DNA from: an uncultured Lachnospiraceae bacterium
GTDB taxonomy: Bacteria; Bacillota; Clostridia; Lachnospirales; Lachnospiraceae
NCBI GenBank assembly: GCA_910578825.1
Contig: CAJTSB010000010.1
Location: forward strand, 1 to 61,739
DNA length: 61,739 bases
Direction: 5' to 3'
In this document: positions 35,901 to 44,032 of the stretch, piece after piece
Position numbering within the stretch: position 1 is the stretch's first letter
Layout of the letters: each line of letters begins with the position of its first letter
Made by a program: the position numbers and the translations under genes
Notes under the pieces: generated by a model
Told to the model about the DNA's origin: nothing
Databases searched by the model: none
The model's input: only the letters and a program-made list of their open reading frames with translations

Positions 35901-37755
35901 GACCTGTCGTGATATGGTCTGCACTCACAAGATTCCCGACATCCGTCACCGTGCCTCCCGCCTGCGCTTTGCTTACCTCGAACGGTGATTTTACTTTTGC
36001 ATTCGCAATCTTCTTCCCACTCTCATCCAGCACGACCACGGTTGCCCGGTATCGGTAATGCGGACAGGTGGTAAATGCAAACTCATTGCAGTCAAGGGAA
36101 TAATAAAAGTCCGCGATTTTATGGGCTACATCCAATAACTGTAGCGTCGGGCTTTTTATCATCAAAATACTTGCCTCCGCCGTAAGGCTGAACTTGGCAT
36201 AGATTTCCCCCTTTATGCAATTCCTGCACGCATGGATGCTCGTCGTCGTCCCTTTGTCCTGGCTGAGTGCCGCATCCACTTCTGCGCCCACCTTTGCATC
36301 CAGGCTCGCCGAGGCAAGATCCTTATTCAGTATAGAAACCCTGGGCACCAGAGATAGGCCAACGTAAATCTTCCCTTCCGCCTTAAACTCCGTCGTAAAT
36401 TTCGGCGTAGACGTGACGTTTCTCATTCCATTGAGGGTTGCCTGAAATCCGACCGTCCCTTTCAGCGTCCCCTTCAATGATATATTTGCGCTGGCATCCA
36501 CAATCATGTTCGGCGTCAATTCCGCCTCAATTCCGTAAAACAGAAAACTGACCGTGGCAAGCGGAATTTCTTTCTTAATCTTTCCATCCGCTGAGGCTCT
36601 GATCTGCGCCGTATAATCCATCTTCAGTTCCACGTATTTCTCTGAACGGGATATATACAGTTGGGCTGTAAAATTTAGTTTCAGTTCCACACCGCCGGAA
36701 ATCGTGACGCTGCCTCCTCCGATGGAAAATTTCTTGTTAAACTCATGCTTGAGTGATTTTTCCTTGCTGCCGCCCAGCCTTTGTACACGGCCTTCTATCC
36801 CACCTTCTTCCGGGTCGTCCACAAGCCCCACATACGTAACGCCTTCCCCGCAGGAAGAATCGTCTACCCATGCATCATCTGTCCCTGCCTCTCCATCAAT
36901 CTTCACATATTCAAACACTTCCTCCATGGAGGTGTCCGCCCCGGTAATCGTGGCTGTCGTCCCATCCATGCGGATGCTTGCGACCTTGGCAATCAGTATC
37001 TCATCGTTCCCATATTCGTATGCGAAAATATCATCCTTTTTCAGGGAAGAGATGTGCTCGTCTGCATCTTCGATCACATAGGTGTTGTCCCCATCGTCCG
37101 CCGTGACAACATGATTTTTGTTTTCACTCTCAGGAATCCTTACCGTTTCTTCGTTATAAACGGCAAAATTATTTTCCGTGTCCCCATCCAGGTTCAGCAC
37201 CCTGTCCGCGTCAAAATCCCCGGTCGTCTTTGCCAGGAACTCCTGCATTTCCTGCGTATACATGGGGGAATCGTAAGAAATGCACAGGGGCTGCAGATTG
37301 TCATCATCCACCAGGTAGCCCCTCACATAGAAATAGCGTGGCATTTCTTCCTGCCCAAAATACACCGCAGCCTGTGTCTCCCCGGCAGACACGCCGATTT
37401 TTGCCGAATCGAGCATTTTTATTCCATCATCTTCATAGATTGCCACCACCAGGGTACAATCCCTTGTCGTCTCGAACGAAACGTCCGCCTGCTTGTCCGT
37501 CACTTCAATGGAGAAAATGTTGCAGCCCAAGTTTTCCTGCTGCTGTGCCGCCTCCTGTGACAATTCCCCTGCCAGCAGATTTCCAAAAGAATTCGTACCC
37601 TTGACGGATAAATCATTCTTAAGCCCGGCATTTTCCTGCCCCTGCACGTTTCCACTAACTTTTTGTACTGCATATGCGTCCATCGGCATGAGAATCCCGG
37701 AAAATGCCACTGCTAACGCTAACAAAGCTGCCAATAATCTTTTGTTCATAACCAT
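32989..37755 (-). CDS. Very large secreted protein with RCC1-type repeats and C-terminal Fn3-like module
   Basis: A 1588-residue exported protein. It has a signal peptide (MNKRLLAALLALAVAFSGIL, cleaved near AYA-VQ) and a long beta-rich N-terminal region (to about 560). A carboxypeptidase-regulatory-like domain follows (about 575-665, GRASGYLSPGKYTLEVSADG). At least nine RCC1 propeller repeats follow, in the pattern ITKDGSLYMWGDN, then GNGTTENSSVPIKVL. Two MBG/Big-like domains come next, then a Lys-rich fibronectin-type end (YSTSSKFKG, KYYVRIRTYK, YSGWSKAKKVTTKK). There is no LPXTG anchor or membrane helix at the C-terminus. The last 100 residues are almost the same as in the next gene's product. 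The role is probably adhesion or surface binding; unproven. Confidence 0.85.
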   Translation of the reverse strand: MVMNKRLLAALLALAVAFSGILMPMDAYAVQKVSGNVQGQENAGLKNDLSVKGTNSFGNLLAGELSQEAAQQQENLGCNIFSIEVTDKQADVSFETTRDCTLVVAIYEDDGIKMLDSAKIGVSAGETQAAVYFGQEEMPRYFYVRGYLVDDDNLQPLCISYDSPMYTQEMQEFLAKTTGDFDADRVLNLDGDTENNFAVYNEETVRIPESENKNHVVTADDGDNTYVIEDADEHISSLKKDDIFAYEYGNDEILIAKVASIRMDGTTATITGADTSMEEVFEYVKIDGEAGTDDAWVDDSSCGEGVTYVGLVDDPEEGGIEGRVQRLGGSKEKSLKHEFNKKFSIGGGSVTISGGVELKLNFTAQLYISRSEKYVELKMDYTAQIRASADGKIKKEIPLATVSFLFYGIEAELTPNMIVDASANISLKGTLKGTVGFQATLNGMRNVTSTPKFTTEFKAEGKIYVGLSLVPRVSILNKDLASASLDAKVGAEVDAALSQDKGTTTSIHACRNCIKGEIYAKFSLTAEASILMIKSPTLQLLDVAHKIADFYYSLDCNEFAFTTCPHYRYRATVVVLDESGKKIANAKVKSPFEVSKAQAGGTVTDVGNLVSADHITTGQDGRASGYLSPGKYTLEVSADGYEMATKKIALPGNDKEILVRLKKKPEVVVPPVNPGGSGKVKSVSLGAFHVGAIMEDGSLYIWGYHKGDKEEKYVTPVKVLEHVSALDICGESMDKDGTFWESIAAIQEDGSLYMCGWNADRPSGSGNEESNWILKKMLNHVESIKLEESCSAAITKDKELYLWGGNEYGQLGNGTTDNSSVPIKVLDHVISVEPGYTSTAITEDGSLYRWGGNYGKGTVPVKVLDHVASLRGNYVLTKDDSLYWCGNEEGSVPTKKLDHVASFVSDGYYYEDSTAGAITKDGSLYMWGNNWNGQLGNGTTENSSVPIKVLENVASVDVNYGRVCRAITKDGSLYMWGDNSHGALGNGTTENSSVPIKVLENVASVDVNYRGVCRAITKDGSLYMWGDNSHGDLGNGTTENSSVPIKVLENVVSVDVGGDFASISGAITKDGSLYIWGARGFESSVLRKVLDNVVSVDSDSNSAVTKDGNLYIWSRQEDGDIVPLKVLDYVTTINSGPEGWHYLQSTITKDGSLYMWGHNRYGQLGNGTTEDSLTPVKVNFPGVSAVAHAQDERGEESSISAYGLPKAASSKTTFSEERTDSSQSGEPAYTNAACTYFDLPPNETCNFYVVKKRDAGDVLDADNLLYIWQASTDESGILHILYNNNDVESLNAAEHFIVGLQKRDISAATMTVPNLKYDGTEQFVTPQVTYQGETLVEGVDYELASGYSATGSGNHTVTVSGIGIYTGTLSADYQVVCNHSYKDSRTLVKAAIGRNGTMEQKCSVCGVVSVASIPAVKTAKLSVTECIYNGKIRKPAVTVADSKGNLLKNNTDYTVSYASDGKNVGIHTVMITLKGKYSGTIKKTFTVKPKGTSIAKLTPKKKGFIAKWKKQGRQITGYEIQYSTSSKFKGTKTIKNIKAKVTSRKVTKLKAKKKYYVRIRTYKTVKVNGKTQKLYSGWSKAKKVTTKK
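34600..35040 (-). repeat. 147-bp tandem repeats within the RCC1 region
   Basis: The same sequence recurs with an exact 147-base step, for example the segment around CCGTTGTCCC at 34641, 34788 and (with small changes) 34935. The unit equals 49 codons, one RCC1 blade. The first two copies are nearly identical at the DNA level, which points to recent duplication or gene conversion and to possible variation in copy number. Confidence 0.85.
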
Positions 37756-37843
37756 TCCCCTTCCCTGGATGTTACTTCTGAAATGAGGGGAAAGAGACGT
37801 CTCCTCCCCCGGTTTCCAAGCTTTTTCTCTTTCGTTTCAGATT

Positions 37844-40372
37844 TTATCTTTTTGTCGTTACTTTCTTCGCCTTCGACCACCCGGAATAAAGCTTTGTATT
37901 TTTCCCATTAACTTTGGCGGTTTTATATGTGCGGATCCTTACATAATATTTTTTCTTCGCTTTCAGTTTCGTGACCTTCTTCGAGGCAACCTTTGCCTTG
38001 ATGTTCTTGACGGTTTTTGCGCCCTTGAACTTGCTGCTCGTGGAATACTGGAGCTCGTAGCCTGTCGTCTCCACCGCCTGTTTCTTCCATTTTACAGTAA
38101 ATCCTTTGGATTTTGCACTTACCTTGGAAAGGCTCGTACCCTTGGGCAGGATACAAAAGGCACTCTTCATGCTCCCTGTGTAATTACCATTGAAAGTAAT
38201 GGTTACGGAAGCCTCGCCCACATTCTTGTTATTGCCGCATGCCACGCTGTAATTCGCAGCCGGGATGACCTTACCAGCGCTGTCCTTGACAGTGACCGCC
38301 ACGCTCTGGGCTTTTCCATTATAGGTGACCGTGGATTTGGAAAGTCTGACGACTTGCGGCGCTGAAATTGCCTGTTTTGCAGAGACGTCCCCACAGACGC
38401 TGCACTTCGTCTGGATGCTGCCATTTTTGCCCGGCGCTGCCTTCTGCGTCTCTGTCTCGTACATATGCTCCGCCAATGGAAGCTCTTCGGATTCGCTGTG
38501 TCCGCAGACGCTGCATGTATAAGTCTTCATCCCCGCTTTTGTGCAGGTTGAAGGCACGATGACTGCCTCCCCGTAAGTATGGGAAATCATCGGAATCTCT
38601 TCCACACGTTTGTCACCGCAGACGCTACAGGTATATGTCCTCGCGCCCGGCTGTGAACAGGTCGGGTTTGTGATAACTGCACTGCCGTATTCATGTTCTG
38701 TCATTGCAATTTCTTCCGTATAGCTGTCCCCGCAGACGCTGCAAGTAAAAGTCTTAACCCCTTTTTCCTTACAGGTTGCCGCTTTGGTTACCTGTTCTGT
38801 ATAACTGTGCTGGCTGCTTATAGGAATCTCTTCCGTATAGCTGTCTCCGCATTTTTTGCAGGTAAAAGTCTTAACCCCTTTCTGCTGGCATGTTGCCGGG
38901 GTTGTTACCTGCTCGACATACTCGTGCGTACACGCCTCTTCCGAGATTACCTCAAAAGGATTTTCGTTCTGCTGCGCATAAGCCTGGGCAGTGGAACCCT
39001 CATGGCCGCGGATAATCGCATTCAAAGATATGACCGTTCCTGCCATCGGTTCCCCTTCCGCATCCGTCTCGCCAATCTCGCACTGGGGATTCAGAATTGT
39101 AATCTGCTCCAAGTCAACACAGCAAAATGCGCCCATCTTTATCTTCGCTACATATGCGGGCAAGACAACGCTGGTAAACTGGGCGTCCGCAAACGCATTT
39201 CTACCAATCGTAGTCACGCCATCGGGAATGACGTAAGAAAGGATTTCCTTTGCGCCCGGATAATAGAGCAATTCTGTCTTCGCCTTGTTATAGAGGACGC
39301 CGTCTACCGATGCGTATACGGTATTTGACGCATCTACGTTGACCGCTGCAAAATCATAGCAGTCCTGAAACGCCTCCTCCCCGATCTCCGTTACGCCGAA
39401 GGGAATCGTTATCCCAGTCAAATCAGAATAGGAAAATGCGCTCCGCCCAATCTTTTGCAGGCTGTTCGGCAGGACGACTGCCTGCAAGGCCGTAAGGCAA
39501 AAGCTGTCCTCGCCTATCTCCCGCAAGGAAGACGGAAACGTGACTTCTGACAAGGTATGCACCCCATAAAACGCGCCGTCCCCGATTTTCTGAACGCCGG
39601 AGGGCACTTCATATTTTGCCCCTTCCCTGCCCTCCGGATAGGCGATAAGCTCCGTCTTTGCCTGATTAAACAACACGCCCTCCACGGAGGCATAATTACC
39701 ATTCCCTTCCGCCACCGTAATCTGCCTGAGGTTCTCATTTTCCGCAAACGCATTTTTACCAATAAATGTAACACTTGCCGGAATCGTGATGCTGCCAAGC
39801 CCTGTTACAACATCGTCCTCTCCCGTGCCAGAGCATCCGGCAAACGCCTCCTCCCCGATCGTGGCAAGATTTTCTGGCAGAGCAATGCTCTCAAGGCTTT
39901 GACATGCAAAAAAAGCACTGTCCCCGATTGTGGTCACGCCGGAAGGAAGCGTTACATTTTTAAGCTTGAAACAGAGACTGAACATACTGGACGGAATCTC
40001 CGTCACGCCAGAAGGAATATTTACTTCCTCCAGGTTTTCACATCCCGAAAAAGCGCTATCTCCAATCGCCGTCACACTGTCTGGAATCGTAACCTTCGTA
40101 ACCGTGCTGCCTCCCTCCCCCTGGGATGAGAATGCCCTTGCACCGATTGCCGTTACGGTTTTGCCGTCCAATGTGCCGGGAATGGTTACCTCCGTCTCCG
40201 TCCCCTTATATGCCGTGACGGAAACGCCTCCTTCTTCCTGCTCCTCCCATTCCCAGTCTGAGGCATTCACCTGCCCGGTTTTAACCTCTGCTGCAAATGC
40301 GCTCACCGGAACTGCTGCGTTCCCTGCCGCAAGGCAGATGGCAAGAAACAATGTCAATACTTTCTTCTTCAT
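37844..40372 (-). CDS. Secreted BspA-type leucine-rich repeat protein with Cys-motif repeats and Fn3-like end
   Basis: An 842-residue exported protein: signal peptide (MKKKVLTLFLAICLAAGNAA, cleaved after AFA), LRR_5 repeats from about 60 to 450 (pattern VTTIGDSAFxxCxxLESIxLP), then about five 35-40 residue repeats with paired cysteines (CTKAGMKTYTCSVCG type, 117-bp period at 38751/38868). A Big-like domain follows (STVTYNGKAQSVAVTVKD), then a Lys-rich Fn3-like C-terminus shared with the RCC1 protein. BspA-type LRRs occur in adhesins of gut and oral anaerobes and of Trichomonas. No sortase signal. It lies 88 bases upstream of the RCC1 gene, same strand. Confidence 0.88.
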   Translation of the reverse strand: MKKKVLTLFLAICLAAGNAAVPVSAFAAEVKTGQVNASDWEWEEQEEGGVSVTAYKGTETEVTIPGTLDGKTVTAIGARAFSSQGEGGSTVTKVTIPDSVTAIGDSAFSGCENLEEVNIPSGVTEIPSSMFSLCFKLKNVTLPSGVTTIGDSAFFACQSLESIALPENLATIGEEAFAGCSGTGEDDVVTGLGSITIPASVTFIGKNAFAENENLRQITVAEGNGNYASVEGVLFNQAKTELIAYPEGREGAKYEVPSGVQKIGDGAFYGVHTLSEVTFPSSLREIGEDSFCLTALQAVVLPNSLQKIGRSAFSYSDLTGITIPFGVTEIGEEAFQDCYDFAAVNVDASNTVYASVDGVLYNKAKTELLYYPGAKEILSYVIPDGVTTIGRNAFADAQFTSVVLPAYVAKIKMGAFCCVDLEQITILNPQCEIGETDAEGEPMAGTVISLNAIIRGHEGSTAQAYAQQNENPFEVISEEACTHEYVEQVTTPATCQQKGVKTFTCKKCGDSYTEEIPISSQHSYTEQVTKAATCKEKGVKTFTCSVCGDSYTEEIAMTEHEYGSAVITNPTCSQPGARTYTCSVCGDKRVEEIPMISHTYGEAVIVPSTCTKAGMKTYTCSVCGHSESEELPLAEHMYETETQKAAPGKNGSIQTKCSVCGDVSAKQAISAPQVVRLSKSTVTYNGKAQSVAVTVKDSAGKVIPAANYSVACGNNKNVGEASVTITFNGNYTGSMKSAFCILPKGTSLSKVSAKSKGFTVKWKKQAVETTGYELQYSTSSKFKGAKTVKNIKAKVASKKVTKLKAKKKYYVRIRTYKTAKVNGKNTKLYSGWSKAKKVTTKR

Positions 40373-40485
40373 AATTTTTATCCTTTCGTTGTTATTTATA
40401 TAAAAACCGGTCAGTTACATAATCCAAGACCGCCGGACTTTATCATCTATTCCATGGCTGCAACTCATCTCCTTCCCATTCCCGG

Positions 40486-40635
40486 TTATGTGCTGCGCCC
40501 TGTCGTTGCCTTGCAGGCCTCCTCCTCCCTCTTCTGGGAAAAAAGCAAGGCATTCGCTACCGCAATTACATACTGCTTGTTTTCCCGGGTCAATAGCTCG
40601 CTCAATAACTTGATATCTTTTGTGTCTTCTTTCAT
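40486..40635 (-). CDS. Tiny protein resembling the tail of the adjacent XRE regulator
   Basis: A 49-residue protein from the ATG at 40635, which has AGGGGGGAAG just before it. It reads MKEDTKDIKLLSELLTRENK, then QYVIAVANALLFSQKREEE. Its LLSELLTRENKQYV segment resembles the C-terminal KLYSALTSENKKYL of the XRE regulator encoded divergently 187 bases away. It has no DNA-binding domain. Such stand-alone tails could modulate the regulator by forming mixed complexes, but this is inference. Confidence 0.6.
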   Translation of the reverse strand: MKEDTKDIKLLSELLTRENKQYVIAVANALLFSQKREEEACKATTGRST

Positions 40636-40763
40636 TTTTCTTCCCCCCCTTTTATTTCTTGTTAAAATCATTTTATTTCAAAATAATGCTTTTGTCAAGA
40701 ATTAAAAGCTGAAATATCATACATAGAAGCTTTTTATATAACAATTCCGCTACAAAACTTCTC

Positions 40764-40792
40764 TTTACAAGCATTTTTTTATATGATATACT
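40764..40792 (+). promoter_or_regulatory. Promoter of the XRE regulator gene
   Basis: TTTACA at 40764-40769, a 17-base spacer and TATACT at 40787-40792, with a TG one base before the -10 (extended -10). Transcription would start near 40799, so an in-frame ATG at 40783 cannot be used. This confirms the start at 40822. Confidence 0.72.
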
Positions 40793-40821
40793 TATTGGAA
40801 ATACGAAAAGAGGGGGATCAA

Positions 40822-41148
40822 ATGGAGCCTTACGAACGCATCCGACACTTAAGAAAACAAATACTTCATATGACTCTTGAGGAGTTCTCAACGAAAATCA
40901 ATATGTCCCGTTCCAATCTCGGCAATATCGAGACGGGGCGCATCTCTTTGACGGAACGTGTCCTATCAGATATCTGCCGGATTTTTCATGTAAATCCCGG
41001 CTGGATTACGAAAGGGGCGGAACCTGTATTCGAAGAGGAAACCGACCCTTTAGACTTTGAAATAGAAAAACTTTATTCTGCTTTGACAAGTGAAAATAAG
41101 AAATACCTGTATGGCTATATGCAACGATTGCTGGAAGAACAGAAATGA
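40822..41148 (+). CDS. XRE-family helix-turn-helix regulator
   Basis: A 108-residue protein starting MEPYERIRHLRKQILHMTLE, with AGAGGGGG upstream. A Cro/CI-type DNA-binding domain covers about 5-65 (LEEFSTKINMSRSNLGNIET, GRISLTERVLSDICRIFHVN, PGWITKGAEPVF). A short acidic linker follows, then the tail KLYSALTSENKKYL, which resembles the divergently encoded 49-residue protein. This type (HTH plus PGWIxxGxxP) is often found in phages and conjugative elements, but no such element is visible here. It faces a broken Fic gene across a two-base gap. Confidence 0.88.
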   Translation: MEPYERIRHLRKQILHMTLEEFSTKINMSRSNLGNIETGRISLTERVLSDICRIFHVNPGWITKGAEPVFEEETDPLDFEIEKLYSALTSENKKYLYGYMQRLLEEQK

Positions 41149-41149
41149 T

Positions 41150-41415
41150 AACTATTCCTTTTATTTCCATCCCAAAAAAGCTGCTGTTTACATGCATAGG
41201 CAAAATATTCAAGCGCCCGCTCTACCGGAGCTTCTATCTTCATAATTAAGAACTGTCTGGATATCATCTACTGCTACACCATTTACTACTGCACCGTCTA
41301 TAATTGTCTGCGTCTGTGGAAATGTAACATTACATCCTTCAATATATGCCGTGTTATATACTAACTCAACAAACGTTTTCTTTGCTAAAAATATATTTTG
41401 TTCCCTAGTAAGCAT
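41150..41415 (-). pseudogene. Broken Fic-family AMP-transferase gene
   Basis: From the ATG at 41415 (GGAGG five bases before it) the frame reads MLTREQNIFLAKKTFVELVY then NTAYIEGCNVTFPQTQTIID. This is the N-terminus of a Fic protein with the inhibitory helix motif T-x3-E-G (TAYIEG). The frame then runs out. One base over, the sequence continues with APVERALEYFAYACKQQLFW then DGNKRNSYH, the catalytic-loop region of Fic proteins (LFWDGNKRT). The two pieces are much closer than in an intact gene, so there is an internal deletion plus frameshift. The rest of the gene is absent. Confidence 0.72.
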
Positions 41416-41481
41416 ACGTGCCTCCATATACTATATCGGTTTTTATATCAAATATTGAATTTTTCTTTTGTAGAAAATATC

Positions 41482-42015
41482 CTACTGTACTTTTATCGAA
41501 AACCCTTCATAAATGCCAACCGGCACTTCTTCCTCAAAACCATATTGTTCCACGGCGTCTGATTCAAATCCATAAACCATCACCATCTGCTTGTCAGGAT
41601 CAACAATCCAGTATTCCCTCACTCCCGCTGCTCGGTATTTAAACAACTTTGTCATATAGTCCCTCGACTTGCTGCTCGGCGAAACAATTTCAATGATCCA
41701 GTCAGGCGCGCCGTGGCAGCCTTTCTCATCTAATTTTGAGGTGTCGCAAATTACAGAAATATCGGGTTCCACATAATTTATATCATCTTCGTTTAAAAAT
41801 ACTGCAAATGGGGCCGCCAAAGCCTCACACTTTCCATCATTGCTGTCAATATAATTTGATATTGCCTGATGTAATTTGCGGCTTATTCTTTGATGTCCAA
41901 AACTTGGTGGAGCCATATAATATATCTGCCCGTCAATCAACTCAGCCCTCTCACCATCCGGCAAAGCATAAATATCTTCTAACGTATAAATTTCTTCTTT
42001 TCTCAGCGCATTCAT
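41482..42015 (-). CDS. Uma2-family (DUF820) putative endonuclease
   Basis: The start at 42015 (MNALRKEEIYTLEDIYALPD) has GGAGG eight bases upstream; the longer frame lacks a site. The 177-residue protein has ELIDGQIYYMAPPSFGHQRI, INYVEPDISVICD, PDWIIEIVSPSSKSRDYMTK and KYRAAGVREYWIVDPDKQ. These are the PD-(D/E)XK-like motifs of the Uma2/DUF820 family (Asp in PDISV, E-x-VSPS, Lys after). Nuclease activity is inferred from fold and has rarely been shown. These genes are abundant in cyanobacteria and scattered in Firmicutes. Single gene next to a decayed Fic gene. Confidence 0.88.
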   Translation of the reverse strand: MNALRKEEIYTLEDIYALPDGERAELIDGQIYYMAPPSFGHQRISRKLHQAISNYIDSNDGKCEALAAPFAVFLNEDDINYVEPDISVICDTSKLDEKGCHGAPDWIIEIVSPSSKSRDYMTKLFKYRAAGVREYWIVDPDKQMVMVYGFESDAVEQYGFEEEVPVGIYEGFSIKVQ

Positions 42016-42159
42016 ACCGTATACCTCCAAGCATACATTATTATCCGAAAATTTTGCAGACTTCAAACATATTTTATCACAGTTTAATGATGTTATGTAT
42101 ACAAAGAGGACTATCAGATTTCTCCAACAGTCCTCAAATGCCCATTTCAAAAAAATTTC

Positions 42160-43170
42160 TTAGAACTTCCCAGCTTTCGCTGCCTCTTCTACGGAAACGG
42201 CAACTGCCACGGTAGCTCCTACCATCGGGTTATTACCCATTCCGATTAAGCCCATCATCTCTACGTGAGCCGGAACAGAAGAAGAACCTGCAAACTGTGC
42301 GTCAGAATGCATACGTCCCATGGTGTCTGTCATGCCGTAGGAAGCCGGTCCTGCAGCCATGTTGTCCGGATGAAGGGTACGTCCCGTACCACCGCCGGAT
42401 GCAACGGAGAAGTAATTCTTGCCCTGCTCGTTACATTCTTTCTTATATGTACCTGCTACCGGATGCTGGAAACGTGTAGGATTGGTGGAGTTACCAGTGA
42501 TGGAAACGCCCACGTTCTCATGATGCATGATTGCAACGCCTTCCTGAACATCATCTGCACCGTAGCATTTTACAGTTGCGCGAAGTCCTTCGGAATATGC
42601 TTTCTCATATACTACGTTCAGCTTTGCATCCTTATAGTCATATTTGGTCTCTACAAATGTAAATCCGTTGATACGGGAGATAATCTGCGCAGCGTCTTTG
42701 CCAAGACCATTTAAGATAACGCGCAGCGGTTTCTGACGTACTTTGTTGGCTTTCTCAGCGATACCGATTGCGCCCTCTGCTGCCGCAAAAGACTCATGTC
42801 CAGCTAAGAAACAGAAACACTCGGTCTCTTCCTCTAATAACATCTTGCCAAGATTGCCATGTCCAATACCAACTTTTCTGTGGTCTGCAACGGAACCCGG
42901 AATACAGAAAGCCTGAAGACCTTCTCCAATTGCTGCCGCTGCGTCCGCAGCCCTCTTAGCGCCTTTCTTGATAGCAATTGCCGCACCCACAGTGTAAGCC
43001 CAGCAGGCGTTCTCAAAACAAATGGGCTGAATTTTCTTTACCTGTTCGTATACGTCAAGCCCAGCATCTTTTGTAATCTTCTCAGCTTCTTCAATGGAGC
43101 TGATTCCATAATTATTTAATACGGAATTGATCTGGTCAATTCTTCTCTCATATGATTCAAATAAAGCCAT
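42160..43170 (-). CDS. GGGtGRT protein
   Basis: The start at 43170 (MALFESYERRIDQINSVLNN) has AAAGGAG upstream. The 336-residue protein contains FSVASGGGTGRTLHPDNMAA, which names the family, and repeated alanine-rich segments (RAADAAAAIGEGLQAFCIPG, HESFAAAEGAIGIAEKANKV). The function of GGGtGRT proteins is not established. The gene follows by 19 bases a NifU-like scaffold gene in the same direction, a pairing often seen in clostridia. This suggests a role in iron-sulfur handling or in an enzyme that needs it. Confidence 0.92.
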   Translation of the reverse strand: MALFESYERRIDQINSVLNNYGISSIEEAEKITKDAGLDVYEQVKKIQPICFENACWAYTVGAAIAIKKGAKRAADAAAAIGEGLQAFCIPGSVADHRKVGIGHGNLGKMLLEEETECFCFLAGHESFAAAEGAIGIAEKANKVRQKPLRVILNGLGKDAAQIISRINGFTFVETKYDYKDAKLNVVYEKAYSEGLRATVKCYGADDVQEGVAIMHHENVGVSITGNSTNPTRFQHPVAGTYKKECNEQGKNYFSVASGGGTGRTLHPDNMAAGPASYGMTDTMGRMHSDAQFAGSSSVPAHVEMMGLIGMGNNPMVGATVAVAVSVEEAAKAGKF

Positions 43171-43189
43171 TGTATTCGTTCTCCTTTCC

Positions 43190-43882
43190 TTACTGTTCTC
43201 TCGGGTCAATAATCTTAGCAGCATCTGCTACGCGGCCATACTGTCCTTTTGCTTTCTCCCAGGCAGTATTCGGATCATCGCCTTTTTTAATAAAGTCAGT
43301 CATCTTGCCAAGGCTTACAAACTGGTAACCAATTACCTCATTGTCCTCATCAAGGGCAATTCCGGTTACATAGCCTTCTGCCATTTCCAGGTAACGAACA
43401 CCTTTTTCTTTGGTTGCATACATGGTTCCAACCTGAGAACGGAGACCTTTTCCCAGGTCTTCCAGACCTGCTCCTACTGCAAGTCCATCATCGGAGAATG
43501 CACTCTGGGTACGTCCATAAACAATCTGTAAGAACAACTCTCTCATCGCTGTATTGATGGCATCACATACAAGGTCTGTATTCAATGCCTCCAAAATGGT
43601 CTTGCCCTGTAAAATCTCTGCTGCCATAGCTGCAGAGTGAGTCATGCCGGAACATCCGATGGTCTCAACCAGAGCTTCCTCAATTACACCATTTTTCACA
43701 TTCAGGGACAGCTTGCAGGCACCCTGCTGCGGCGCACACCAGCCTACACCATGTGTAAAACCGGAAATATCTTCAATTTTCTTAGAATGAACCCATTTTC
43801 CTTCTTCCGGGATTGGAGCAGGTTCATGTTTTGCGCCCTTAGCTACAGGACACATGTTTTCGACTTCCTTAGTGTAAATCAT
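43190..43882 (-). CDS. Iron-sulfur cluster scaffold-like protein (NifU N-terminal type), partner of GGGtGRT
   Basis: The start at 43882 (MIYTKEVENMCPVAKGAKHE) has AAAGGAG upstream. The 230-residue protein has an IscU/NifU-like core: FTHGVGWCAPQQGACKLSLN, ETIGCSGMTHSAAMAAEIL and TDLVCDAINTAMRE, with Cys at positions that resemble the cluster ligands. A longer C-terminal part is not found in IscU. It lacks the exact LPPVK motif for chaperone binding. With GGGtGRT just downstream it forms a two-gene operon, separate from any suf or isc genes. Confidence 0.85.
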   Translation of the reverse strand: MIYTKEVENMCPVAKGAKHEPAPIPEEGKWVHSKKIEDISGFTHGVGWCAPQQGACKLSLNVKNGVIEEALVETIGCSGMTHSAAMAAEILQGKTILEALNTDLVCDAINTAMRELFLQIVYGRTQSAFSDDGLAVGAGLEDLGKGLRSQVGTMYATKEKGVRYLEMAEGYVTGIALDEDNEVIGYQFVSLGKMTDFIKKGDDPNTAWEKAKGQYGRVADAAKIIDPREQ

Positions 43883-44032
43883 TTTAAGACTCCTTTCAAT
43901 ATATACAAATTTTATCGTGCGAAAGACAATGCGCTTATGTAATCCCACCTATCCGGCAAATATTGGCATAATCTCTCTTACACCTAAACATATTTAATCA
44001 TATTTTTCCAAAATAGTCCAGTATTTTCTTCT

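Noticed and set aside
38690..39330. Long open frame on the plus strand across the LRR gene
   Set aside because: It is antisense to a well-supported secreted protein with repeats, has no ribosome binding site and matches no family.
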